A DNA stretch of 64,000 nucleotides, from the NCBI RefSeq assembly GCF_014646235.1, contig NZ_BMNB01000030.1:19073-83072 (forward strand), written 5' to 3'. Shown here in pieces: positions 33,748-41,315 of the stretch. The notes below the pieces were generated by a model. The model was not told the origin of the DNA, did no database searches, and saw only the letters and a program-made list of their open reading frames with translations. Made by a program: the position numbers and the translations under genes. The DNA comes from Micromonospora sonchi (GTDB taxonomy: Bacteria > Actinomycetota > Actinomycetes > Mycobacteriales > Micromonosporaceae). Position 1 is the stretch's first letter; each line of letters begins with the position of its first letter.

Positions 33748-34224
33748 TTGTCACTGTCGGTGGAGTTCGTCATCTGGTGGGTCGCGTTGACCGCCGCATG
33801 GGCCGCGACCGTCTCCCAGCTGACCCTCGCCGAGCTGCTGGTCGGCGCCGCCTGCGCACTCGTCGGCGCGGTCGTCGCGGTGGGCAGCCGGCGGGCGCTC
33901 GGGCACTGCTGGCGGCCGGACGTGCGGTGGCTGGCCTGGTCGGGGCGGTTGGCCGTGGCGGTACCCGTCGACACGGTTCGCCTGCTGGTGCAGGTCACGC
34001 CGCGGATGCTGCCCGGCAGGGACGTACCCGGTCGGTTGTCCCGGCTCCGCCCACCAGCGGACGAGGCTCCGGCCCGGGCGGCGTTCCGCCGGGCGTGGGG
34101 CACCTTCGTGCTCTCCGCCACGCCCAGCAGTGTCGTGCTCGACTGGCCCCCGGACGGGGCACCGGTCGTGCTGCATCTGCTCGGGCCGGGTCGGACGTCG
34201 ATGGGAAAGACGGTCGTCAGGTGA
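33748..34224 (+). CDS. mrpE: Cation/proton antiporter subunit MrpE (MnhE)
   Basis: 158 residues. TTG start at 33748, with GGAGAGGA six to seven bases upstream; no ATG or GTG is better placed. Two N-terminal membrane helices precede a soluble domain with the family's VTPRMLPGRDVPGRL-like region. The stop overlaps the next start (GTGA). First gene of a seven-gene, mostly overlapping operon. Confidence 0.85.
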   Translation: MSLSVEFVIWWVALTAAWAATVSQLTLAELLVGAACALVGAVVAVGSRRALGHCWRPDVRWLAWSGRLAVAVPVDTVRLLVQVTPRMLPGRDVPGRLSRLRPPADEAPARAAFRRAWGTFVLSATPSSVVLDWPPDGAPVVLHLLGPGRTSMGKTVVR

Positions 34225-34475
34225 ATCTCTGGCTGGCGGCCGGCCTGGCGCTGATGGTCGCGGGTTTGGGCCCGGCGTTGTACCTGGGCGCACGCGGCGA
34301 CGCGCTGCAGCGACTCATCGGCCTCGAACTGTCCAGCACCCTCACCGTGCTGATCCTTCTCCTGCTGGCGCGCGGCTTCGATCAGTCGTCCTACCTGATC
34401 GCGCCCCTGGTGTTGGCCGTGTTGTCGTTCGCCGGCATCCTGGTCTTCACCCGGCTCCTGGAACCCCAGCCATGA
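34221..34475 (+). CDS. mrpF: Cation/proton antiporter subunit MrpF
   Basis: 84 residues, three membrane helices, GTG start at 34221 overlapping mrpE. The RGDALQRLIGLELSSTL loop is typical of MrpF/MbhB subunits, which form part of the membrane scaffold. Confidence 0.85.
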   Translation: MNLWLAAGLALMVAGLGPALYLGARGDALQRLIGLELSSTLTVLILLLLARGFDQSSYLIAPLVLAVLSFAGILVFTRLLEPQP

Positions 34476-34780
34476 CGAGCGCCGGACCGCTCGCCGCCAT
34501 CCTCGTCACGGCGGGGGTGCTGGTCTGCGTGGCATCGGCGCTGGGGGTCCTGCTGCCGCACAGCGTGCTCCGCCGGATCCACTTCCTGACCCCGGTGACC
34601 TCCCTCGGCGCGCCGCTCGTCGGCGTCGGCCTGGCCGTCGACAGCGGACTGCACCTGTCCACCGCGTTGATCCTGTTCACCACGGTCGTTCTGGTCGTGA
34701 CGGGGCCGGTGCTGGCCGCGGCGACCGCCCGCGTCGCCGCCCAACGGCAGAAGCTGGTCCCTGCGGAGTCCCCGGAATGA
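34472..34780 (+). CDS. mrpG: Cation/proton antiporter subunit MrpG
   Basis: 102 residues, three helices, ATG overlapping the mrpF stop. The PHSVLRRIHFLTPVTSLGAP segment is characteristic of MrpG/MnhG. Confidence 0.87.
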   Translation: MTSAGPLAAILVTAGVLVCVASALGVLLPHSVLRRIHFLTPVTSLGAPLVGVGLAVDSGLHLSTALILFTTVVLVVTGPVLAAATARVAAQRQKLVPAESPE

Positions 34781-35019
34781 GCGCCGTCCTGATCGTGGTG
34801 GCCCTGACGCTGGTGGCCATCGGCGCGGCCGCCGTCGTCTTCACCCCCGAGCCGGCCCGTCAGGCGGTCACCCTGTCGGTCTTCGGCATCCTGCTCACGT
34901 TGCTGTTCTTCGTGCTGCAGGCGCCAGACGTGGCGCTGTCGCAACTCGTCGTCGGCACCGCGTTGGTGCCGCTCATGGTCATGCTCACCGTACACAAAAT
35001 CAACCGGAGGCATCGATGA
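34777..35019 (+). CDS. DUF4040 subunit (MbhD-like, MrpA C-terminal piece)
   Basis: 80 residues with three helices and the motif LQAPDVALSQLVVGTALVPL, which in canonical Mrp systems lies near the C-terminus of MrpA. Here it is a separate gene, as MbhD is in archaeal membrane-bound hydrogenases. ATGA overlaps at both ends. Confidence 0.82.
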   Translation: MSAVLIVVALTLVAIGAAAVVFTPEPARQAVTLSVFGILLTLLFFVLQAPDVALSQLVVGTALVPLMVMLTVHKINRRHR

Positions 35020-35768
35020 GCCGCCGGGCGCGGCTGCTCGTGTTCGGCCTCGGCGCCGCGGGCCTGGCGGTGATGTTCGCGTTCGCGGTCGCCGGCATGC
35101 CACCCTTCGGCACATCCGAACACCTCTACCGGGATCTGGCGGTACCGGCCGCGCTGCAGCACCGCACCGCGAACGTGGTGTCGTCGGTCAACTTCGACCA
35201 GCGGGCCCTGGACACCCTCGGTGAAGAGGTGATCCTGCTGAGTTCGGTCATCGGTACCGCGGCGCTCCTGCGCCCGACCAGAGGCGAGGTCCGTCGCCCC
35301 ACGACGCGGGGTGGCCACGTGTCGGACAGCACCACCCTGGTGTCCTACCTGCTCCTCCCGGTGACCGTGTTGATCGGGTTGGACGTCGTGGCACACGGCC
35401 ACCTGACACCCGGCGGCGGCTTCCAGGGCGGTGTCGTGCTGGCAACCGCCGTGCATCTGCTGTATTTGGCCGGGCGGTACGAGAGCCTGGAGCGTCTCCG
35501 CCCGCTCACCTGGTACGTGTGGACGGAAGGTCTCAGCGCCGCGTCCTTCGCTGTGATCGGGCTCGTCGGTCTCGCGCAGGGGAGCGGCTTCCTGGCCAAC
35601 GTCGCGCCACTCGGCTCGTTCCAGAGCCTGCTGTCCGCCGGGACCGTGCCGATTCTCAACGTGGTGACCGGCGCTGCGGTGGCCGGCGGCGGGGTGGTGC
35701 TGCTGGCGCAGTTCTTCGGGCAGGCCATCGGAACGACCCGGCCGCCGACACGCAGGTCCACGAGCTGA
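35016..35768 (+). CDS. mrpB: Fused MbhE-like and MrpB subunit
   Basis: 250 residues. The first about 90 residues (HRTANVVSSVNFDQRALDTL, GEEVILLSSVIGTAALLRP) match the MbhE/MrpA C-terminal segment. The remainder is MrpB with VAHGHLTPGGGFQGGVVLA. Two genes of the archaeal order are therefore fused here. About six membrane helices. Confidence 0.83.
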   Translation: MSRRARLLVFGLGAAGLAVMFAFAVAGMPPFGTSEHLYRDLAVPAALQHRTANVVSSVNFDQRALDTLGEEVILLSSVIGTAALLRPTRGEVRRPTTRGGHVSDSTTLVSYLLLPVTVLIGLDVVAHGHLTPGGGFQGGVVLATAVHLLYLAGRYESLERLRPLTWYVWTEGLSAASFAVIGLVGLAQGSGFLANVAPLGSFQSLLSAGTVPILNVVTGAAVAGGGVVLLAQFFGQAIGTTRPPTRRSTS

Positions 35769-35779
35769 GGTCGGCGGCA

Positions 35780-36127
35780 GTGCGGATCTTCGCGTACGCC
35801 GTGGCCGGGTGGTTGGTCCTGGTCGGCGCGATGGGCATCCTTCGCAGTCGGAACCTCATCCAGGCGACGGTGTCCCTGTCGGTCGCGCAGTCGGGCACGT
35901 ACGTGCTCCTGCTGGCCGTCGGATACCAGTGGGAAGGGGCCGCCCCCGTGTTCAGCCCGGGCTCGACGCCGACCAGTGATGTGGTGGATCCGGTCGTGCA
36001 GGCCATGGCGCTCACCGACATCGTGGTGTCGGCGACGGTCACGGCGCTGTTGCTTGCGCTCACCATCCAGATCGAGAAGACCCACCACACGGTCGATCCG
36101 GACAAGTTGCAGCAACTGAAGGGCTGA
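35780..36127 (+). CDS. mrpC: Cation/proton antiporter subunit MrpC (NuoK-like)
   Basis: 115 residues, three helices. GTG at 35780 is the best in-frame start though its ribosome site is weak. GILRSRNLIQATVSLSVAQSG and DPVVQAMALTDIVVSATVTA are the NuoK/MrpC hallmarks. An acidic, probably extracytoplasmic loop lies between the second and third helices. Confidence 0.85.
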   Translation: MRIFAYAVAGWLVLVGAMGILRSRNLIQATVSLSVAQSGTYVLLLAVGYQWEGAAPVFSPGSTPTSDVVDPVVQAMALTDIVVSATVTALLLALTIQIEKTHHTVDPDKLQQLKG

Positions 36128-36128
36128 G

Positions 36129-37961
36129 GTGTACCGGGGGTTGGCCAGCGATCTCGCGCCACTCGCGGTCGCGCTGCCCATCGTGATGGCCTGCGCGGTC
36201 CTGGTCGTCCAGAGGTGGGCGTCACGCCGGTTGGCGGATCTGCTCGCCATGGTGGCGGCGGTCGCCGCGCTCGGCCTCTCGGCGGCGCTGGTGGCCGCCA
36301 CGAAGGACGGGCGGGTGGTCACCTGGTCGGGTGGGTGGGAGCCCCGGGACGGCCGGTCCGTGGGCATCGTGCTGGTGGTCGACCAGTTGAGCGCCGGTTT
36401 CGCCTGCCTCGCCGCCGGCCTGACCTGCTGCGCGTTGCTGTACAGCTGGCGGTACCTGGAAGCCGCCCACGGCCACTACCACGCCCTGATGCTGCTGTTC
36501 CTGGCCGGGATGATCGGATTCGTCCTCACCGGCGACCTGTTCAACATGTTCGTGTTCTTCGAACTGATGGGCGTCTCGGCCTTCGCGCTGACCGGACTGC
36601 ACATCGAGGAGCCGGACTCCGTGCAGGGCAGCCTCAACTTCGCTCTGATCAACTCCCTCGGGGCGTACCTGTCGCTGATGGGGATCGGGCTGCTGTACGC
36701 GCGTACCGGGCAGCTCGGCTTCGCCCAGCTCGGCGCGAAGCTCGCCGGCCACCCGGCCGACGGGCTGATCGTCGGCGCGTTCGTGCTCGTCACCATCGGC
36801 TTCCTGGTCAAGGCGGCCATGGCGCCCATGCACTTCTGGCTGGCCGACGCGCACGCGGTCGCGCCCACACCGGTGTGCGTACTGATGTCCGGCGTCATGG
36901 TCGAGATGGGCGTCTACGCGCTGGCCCGGGTGTACCTGACCGTCTTCGCCACCAGCATCCCGGCCCCGGTGGTGCAGCGCGCCTTTCTCACCATGGGCCT
37001 GCTGACCGCCGCGGTCGGCAGCCTGATGTGCTTCGCCCAACGTCACCTCAAACGCCTGCTGGCCTACTCGACGATCGCGCACGTCGGACTGTTCCTGATC
37101 GGGTTCGCCCTGCTGAGCCCGGACGGGCTGGCGGGCGTCGCCCTGTACGTGGTGGGCCACGCGGGCGTCAAAGGGGCGCTGTTCCTCCTCGTGGGCCTGC
37201 TCCTGGATCGCTTCCAGAGCCTGGACGAAGGGAAACTGTTCGGGCGGGTCGGTGGGCGTCATCCCGCCTGCTGGATGTTCCTGCTTGCCGCGCTGGCCCT
37301 GGCCGGCCTGCCGCCGTCCGGCCCCGGGCTGGGCAAGGCGATCACGGAGGAGGCCGCCTCGGCCGCCGGTTATCCGTGGCTCAGCGTGGTGTTCGTCCTC
37401 GTCTCGGCCGTCACCGGCGCGGCGGTGCTCCGCGCCGGGCTCCGTGTCTTCCTCGGTCGAGGACACCGGCCCGGACCGATCGAACCGGCACACCAGATCG
37501 GCGCGGAGCCGAAGGAGCCGGAAACCGAACATCCGCTACGCCGAACGCCATTGACCATGCTGGTGGCAATCGGAGCGCTTCTCGCCGGAAGCATCGTGGT
37601 GGGCGTGGTGCCGGCGCTCGCCCAAGCGGTCGGTCGCGGCGCTGTGTTCTTCAGCGACCAGGCCGGATACTTCAACCAGGCCCTGTTCGCAGTGCCCGCG
37701 GCCCCGGCTCCGGCGTCAGCCGCCTGGTGGAGCTGGTCGGGGATACTCCTCGGCGCGGCGTCAACCGTCCTTGCGATGATCATCGCTGGCATCTCCCTGC
37801 ACGTCCGTCCGCCTGAACGAGGCCATTTCCGGTCGCGGATGATCGCGGGTGTGGAATTGGTGCGACGGCTGCACTCCGGTCACATCGGCGACTACGTGGC
37901 GTGGTTGCTCTTCGGTGCCGCCGTGCTCGCCGCGCTGATCGGGCTGCCGCTTCTTCCCTGA
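36129..37961 (+). CDS. mrpD: Cation/proton antiporter subunit MrpD (complex I NuoM-like)
   Basis: 610 residues, about 14 membrane helices. It is the proton-channel subunit: GDLFNMFVFFELMGVSAF carries the conserved channel glutamate, and KAAMAPMHFWLADAHAVAP the conserved lysine of the proton_antipo_M family. Residues PSGPGLGKAI are also typical. Starts GTG one base after the mrpC stop. No second such subunit (MrpA) is present, so this is the operon's only ND-type antiporter subunit. Confidence 0.9.
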   Translation: MYRGLASDLAPLAVALPIVMACAVLVVQRWASRRLADLLAMVAAVAALGLSAALVAATKDGRVVTWSGGWEPRDGRSVGIVLVVDQLSAGFACLAAGLTCCALLYSWRYLEAAHGHYHALMLLFLAGMIGFVLTGDLFNMFVFFELMGVSAFALTGLHIEEPDSVQGSLNFALINSLGAYLSLMGIGLLYARTGQLGFAQLGAKLAGHPADGLIVGAFVLVTIGFLVKAAMAPMHFWLADAHAVAPTPVCVLMSGVMVEMGVYALARVYLTVFATSIPAPVVQRAFLTMGLLTAAVGSLMCFAQRHLKRLLAYSTIAHVGLFLIGFALLSPDGLAGVALYVVGHAGVKGALFLLVGLLLDRFQSLDEGKLFGRVGGRHPACWMFLLAALALAGLPPSGPGLGKAITEEAASAAGYPWLSVVFVLVSAVTGAAVLRAGLRVFLGRGHRPGPIEPAHQIGAEPKEPETEHPLRRTPLTMLVAIGALLAGSIVVGVVPALAQAVGRGAVFFSDQAGYFNQALFAVPAAPAPASAAWWSWSGILLGAASTVLAMIIAGISLHVRPPERGHFRSRMIAGVELVRRLHSGHIGDYVAWLLFGAAVLAALIGLPLLP

Positions 37962-38128
37962 CCCACGGCGCGATCACTATCTGCCCCCGTGGGCGTGGGC
38001 CGACCGGAGCGGACGAAACTTGTTTGACCGGTCTTCTGTGGTCCGGCACTATCTGGAACCTTCTGGCCACCCGGCGGGCGGCCCGCACACCTGGTGCACG
38101 ACGTGCTCGACCAGCTCGGGAGGCTCCC

Positions 38129-38668
38129 GTGAGCGATCGGCTCACCTCCACCAGCAAGTTCCTCGCGTACGTGCTGCGGCATCGCCCGGACGCTATCGGG
38201 ATCACCCTCGCCGAGGGCGGCTGGGTCGAGGTGGACGTGCTGCTCGCCGCCCTCGCCCGGCACGGCCGCGCGGTCAGCTCGGAACTGCTCGACCGGTTGG
38301 TCGCGGGCGCCGACAAGCAGCGTTTCGAGGTCCGCGACGGCCGGATCCGGGCGGCCCAGGGCCACTCCGTCCGGGTCGATCTGCACCTCGAACCGAGCCT
38401 GCCGCCGCCGGTGCTCTATCACGGCACTGTGGCCCGGTTCCTGCCCAGCATTCGGGTCGGCGGACTTCAGTCGCGCGGCCGTACCCACGTCCACCTGTCG
38501 CCGGATCGGCACACCGCCGCGACCGTCGGTGCCCGGCGTGGCGATCCGGTCGTGCTCGGCATCGACGCCGCCGGCATGCATGCCGGCGGCTTCACCTTCT
38601 ATCGGGCCGCCAACGGCGTCTGGCTCACCGACCGGGTGCCACCGCAATGGATCACCCTGCCCGAGTGA
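38129..38668 (+). CDS. kptA: RNA 2'-phosphotransferase (Tpt1/KptA)
   Basis: 179 residues from GTG 38129, with GGGAGG five bases before it. Transfers an internal RNA 2'-phosphate to NAD. KFLAYVLRHRPD, the catalytic HGT in VLYHGT, HLSPDRHTA and VLGIDAAGM match the family, including the Arg-His-Arg-Arg active-site set as far as visible. The substrate in bacteria is uncertain, since they lack the fungal tRNA-splicing route. Confidence 0.9.
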   Translation: MSDRLTSTSKFLAYVLRHRPDAIGITLAEGGWVEVDVLLAALARHGRAVSSELLDRLVAGADKQRFEVRDGRIRAAQGHSVRVDLHLEPSLPPPVLYHGTVARFLPSIRVGGLQSRGRTHVHLSPDRHTAATVGARRGDPVVLGIDAAGMHAGGFTFYRAANGVWLTDRVPPQWITLPE

Positions 38669-38865
38669 GATCGAATCCGTCGATTCATTTAGATGTCTTG
38701 ATATGTGATCGGTCGCACGATACGTTGCAAAGTGGGAGCCAGGGGCGCGTTCGATTGTCATGCAGGAGCCGGGATCCGGTCGACGTTGTGGCGTCGGTTG
38801 ACGGGCCACCACCACGGGCACCGCCCCGCCTGCGCGTCGTGCTTGACGCGGAATTGGAGTACACG

Positions 38866-40212
38866 ATGGTGAGACACAGATCCCTCTTCGGTCCCGCCGC
38901 GCTCGCGGCGCTTCTCGTCCTGGGCGTGGGCGCCGTGGGGCTGACCAACACCAACAGCGCCACCGCCTCGTCCACCAAGGCCGCCCCGGTCGCGGCCGGG
39001 GAGGTCGGCACCCTCGCGGCGTCGGCCGGGTGCGGTCGGGCACCGGGCCTGAACAGCGGTACGCACACGATTCAGAGCGGCGGCAAGAGCCGTAGCTTCA
39101 TCCTGCGGGTACCAACCAACTACAACCAGAACAATCCGTACCGGCTGGTGTTCGGATTCCACTGGCTGGGCGGCACCGCCGTCGACGTGGACACCGGGCA
39201 GACGGTGCAGCGGGACGTCTGGTCGTACTACGGGCTGCGGCAGCTGGCCAACAACACCACGATCTTCGTGGCGCCGCAGGGGCTGAACAACGGTTGGGCG
39301 AACTCCGGCGGCGAGGACGTGACGTTCGTCGACGACATGCTGCGCCAGATCGAGTCCAACCTGTGCGTGGAGACGACCCTGCGCTTCGCGCTCGGGTTCA
39401 GCTACGGCGGCGGGATGAGCTTCGCCCTGGCCTGTGCGCGGCCGAACGTGTTCCGTGCGGTCGCGGTGTACGCGGGCGGGCAGATCAGCGGGTGCAGCGG
39501 CGGCACCGGCCGGATCGCGTACCTGGGCGCCCACGGTCTCAGCGACAACGTGCTCAGCATCTCCGGCGGGCGGACCCTGCGCGACCGGTTCGTCACCAAC
39601 AACGGATGTACGCGGCAGAACCCGCCGGAGCCGGCGGTGAACAGCCGTACCCACATCACCACCGACTACTCCGGATGCGCGGCCGGCTATCCGGTGCGCT
39701 GGATCGCCTTCGACGGCGGCCACACCCCCTCTCCGCAGGACGGTGGCAGCAGTTACACCTTCCTGCCGGCCGAGACCTGGCAGTTCTTCACCCAGTTCGG
39801 TGCCGGCACCACCCCGACGCCGGGCCCGACCACTCCGCCGCCGGGGCCGACCACTCCGCCGCCGGGGCCGACCACGCCGCCGCCGGGCGGCAGCAGCGCC
39901 TGCCGGGTCGCGGTCAACGTCAACGCGTGGAACAACGGCCTGACCGAGGACATCACCATCACGAACACTGGCAACAGCACGATCAACGGTTGGTCGCTGG
40001 TGTTCACCCTGCCCGGCGGGCAGAACATCACCGGCGGCTGGAACGCCAGCTACTCACCGACCTCGGGGCAGGTCACGGCGCGTAACGTGTCCTACAACGG
40101 CACCATCGCCCCGGGTGCCTCCGTCGGTATCGGCTTCCAGGCCACCCACACCGGCAACTCCGCCAGACCGTCGTCGTTCACCCTGAACGGATCGACCTGC
40201 ACGATCGCCTGA
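38866..40212 (+). CDS. Secreted esterase (PHB depolymerase/feruloyl esterase-like) with CBM2
   Basis: 448 residues from ATG 38866 (GGAG seven bases upstream). Signal peptide (hydrophobic to about 30, ending NSATASS), then an alpha/beta hydrolase with FILRVPTNYNQ, GFHWLGG, nucleophile Ser179 in GFSYGGGMS and a late His in DGGHTPSPQDGG. A TTPPPGP linker leads to a CBM2 domain (about 345-448). The catalytic group includes polyhydroxyalkanoate depolymerases and CE1 feruloyl/acetyl xylan esterases; the CBM2 favours plant-wall esters. Confidence 0.87.
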   Translation: MVRHRSLFGPAALAALLVLGVGAVGLTNTNSATASSTKAAPVAAGEVGTLAASAGCGRAPGLNSGTHTIQSGGKSRSFILRVPTNYNQNNPYRLVFGFHWLGGTAVDVDTGQTVQRDVWSYYGLRQLANNTTIFVAPQGLNNGWANSGGEDVTFVDDMLRQIESNLCVETTLRFALGFSYGGGMSFALACARPNVFRAVAVYAGGQISGCSGGTGRIAYLGAHGLSDNVLSISGGRTLRDRFVTNNGCTRQNPPEPAVNSRTHITTDYSGCAAGYPVRWIAFDGGHTPSPQDGGSSYTFLPAETWQFFTQFGAGTTPTPGPTTPPPGPTTPPPGPTTPPPGGSSACRVAVNVNAWNNGLTEDITITNTGNSTINGWSLVFTLPGGQNITGGWNASYSPTSGQVTARNVSYNGTIAPGASVGIGFQATHTGNSARPSSFTLNGSTCTIA

Positions 40213-40267
40213 TCGGTGCGACGCCCCGGTCGGCGCCTGAGCCGCTGCCGACCGGGGCGTCGCCGCG

Positions 40268-40326
40268 GTGTTAAGAAGGGGCCCTTCCTCTACCGGAGGC
40301 GTTAAGAAGGGGCCCTTCCTTACACT
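40268..40326. repeat. 59-bp dispersed palindromic repeat, copy 4
   Basis: GTGTTAAGAAGGGGCCCTTC...GTTAAGAAGGGGCCCTTCCT-TACAC, inverted relative to copies 1 and 3. Its right end supplies the TACACT hexamer before the methyltransferase gene. Confidence 0.85.
40321..40326 (+). promoter_or_regulatory. -10 hexamer TACACT of a leaderless gene
   Basis: TACACT lies six bases before GTG 40333, the spacing seen for leaderless actinobacterial genes, and overlaps the last bases of the repeat. Confidence 0.5.
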
Positions 40327-40332
40327 CGGCGG

Positions 40333-41142
40333 GTGCCTGTGGAGCTGATCACCGAGCCGGACGACGAGCGGATCGGGGACTATCGTGCGCTGACCGACGT
40401 GGAGCTGCGGACCCGGTGGGAGCCGCCGCACGGGCTCTTCATCGCCGAGGGCGAACTGGTGCTGCGGCGGGCGCTGCGGGCCGGCTACCCGGCCCGGTCG
40501 TACCTGGTCGACGCCAAGCGGGTCGACCAGCTCGCCGACCTGGACACCGGAGACGCCCCGGTCTACGCCGCCACACAGGACGTGCTGCGGGCCGCCACCG
40601 GGTTCCACGTGCACCGGGGGGTGCTCGCGTCGTTCAGGCGCAAGGCGCTGCCGACCGCCGCCGAGGTGCTCGCCACCGCCCGCCGGGTGGTGATCCTGGA
40701 AGACGTCAACAACCACACCAATCTGGGTGCGATCTTCCGGGCGGTCGCCGCACTCGGGGTGGACGCGGTGCTGCTCTCCCTGTCCTGCGCCGACCCGCTC
40801 TACCGGCGCAGCGTACGGGTCAGTATGGGCGAGGTGTTCGCCGTGCCGTACGCCAAACTGGAGCCCTGGCCGGACGCGTTGGCGCAGGTACGGGACGCGG
40901 GCTTCACCGTGCTGGCGATGACCCCGGCGCCGGACGCGGTGCCCATCCAGCGGCTGGGTCCGGCCCAGCGGGCCCGCGCCGCGCTGCTGCTCGGCGCCGA
41001 GGGCGCCGGGCTGACCGGGGCGGCCATGGCCGCCAGCGACGTTCGGGTGGTGATCCCGATGCGGCGCGGCGTCGACTCGCTCAACGTCGCCGCCGCGACC
41101 GCCGTCGCCTGCTGGGAGCTGAGCCGCGACGACCCGCTCTGA
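40333..41142 (+). CDS. SpoU/TrmH-family RNA 2'-O-methyltransferase
   Basis: 269 residues. An N-terminal substrate-binding domain (FIAEGELVLRRAL) is followed by the SPOUT domain: ILEDVNNHTNLGAIFR (motif 1 with catalytic Arg), LLLGAEGAGL (motif 2) and VIPMRRGVDSLNVAAATA (motif 3). Trefoil-knot methyltransferases of this type modify tRNA or 23S rRNA; some confer antibiotic self-resistance, but no biosynthetic genes lie nearby. Confidence 0.9.
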   Translation: MPVELITEPDDERIGDYRALTDVELRTRWEPPHGLFIAEGELVLRRALRAGYPARSYLVDAKRVDQLADLDTGDAPVYAATQDVLRAATGFHVHRGVLASFRRKALPTAAEVLATARRVVILEDVNNHTNLGAIFRAVAALGVDAVLLSLSCADPLYRRSVRVSMGEVFAVPYAKLEPWPDALAQVRDAGFTVLAMTPAPDAVPIQRLGPAQRARAALLLGAEGAGLTGAAMAASDVRVVIPMRRGVDSLNVAAATAVACWELSRDDPL

Positions 41143-41218
41143 GCCGCGTCCGCCCGGGCCGTCCGCCCCACCCCGCCCCACCCTTCCTCGCCACCCCGAC
41201 CACCCCACCCCTCTTCGC

Positions 41219-41288
41219 CGATCTTGCACTTTTGGTCGGCGATTCGCACCCTTTGTGGGCGTTTGCGCCGACGGAAACTGCAAGATCG
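41219..41288. repeat. GATCTTGCAC hairpin family, copy C (probable two-way terminator)
   Basis: Left arm CGATCTTGCACTTTTGGTCG pairs with the right arm ending AACTGCAAGATCG, with inner GTCGGCG/CGCCGAC pairing. C-rich before and G-rich after, between the convergent methyltransferase (ends 41142) and murL (ends 41316). Confidence 0.78.
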
Positions 41289-41315
41289 CCGGTGAAAGGG
41301 GGGTGGGACGGGGAG

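Noticed and set aside
36222..37532. 436-codon minus-strand ORF
   Set aside because: Antisense to mrpD; Q/H/R-rich shadow.
38735..38760. CebR-type operator half-site (GTGGGAGCC) upstream of the esterase
   Set aside because: Only one half of the TGGGAGCGCTCCCA palindrome is present.
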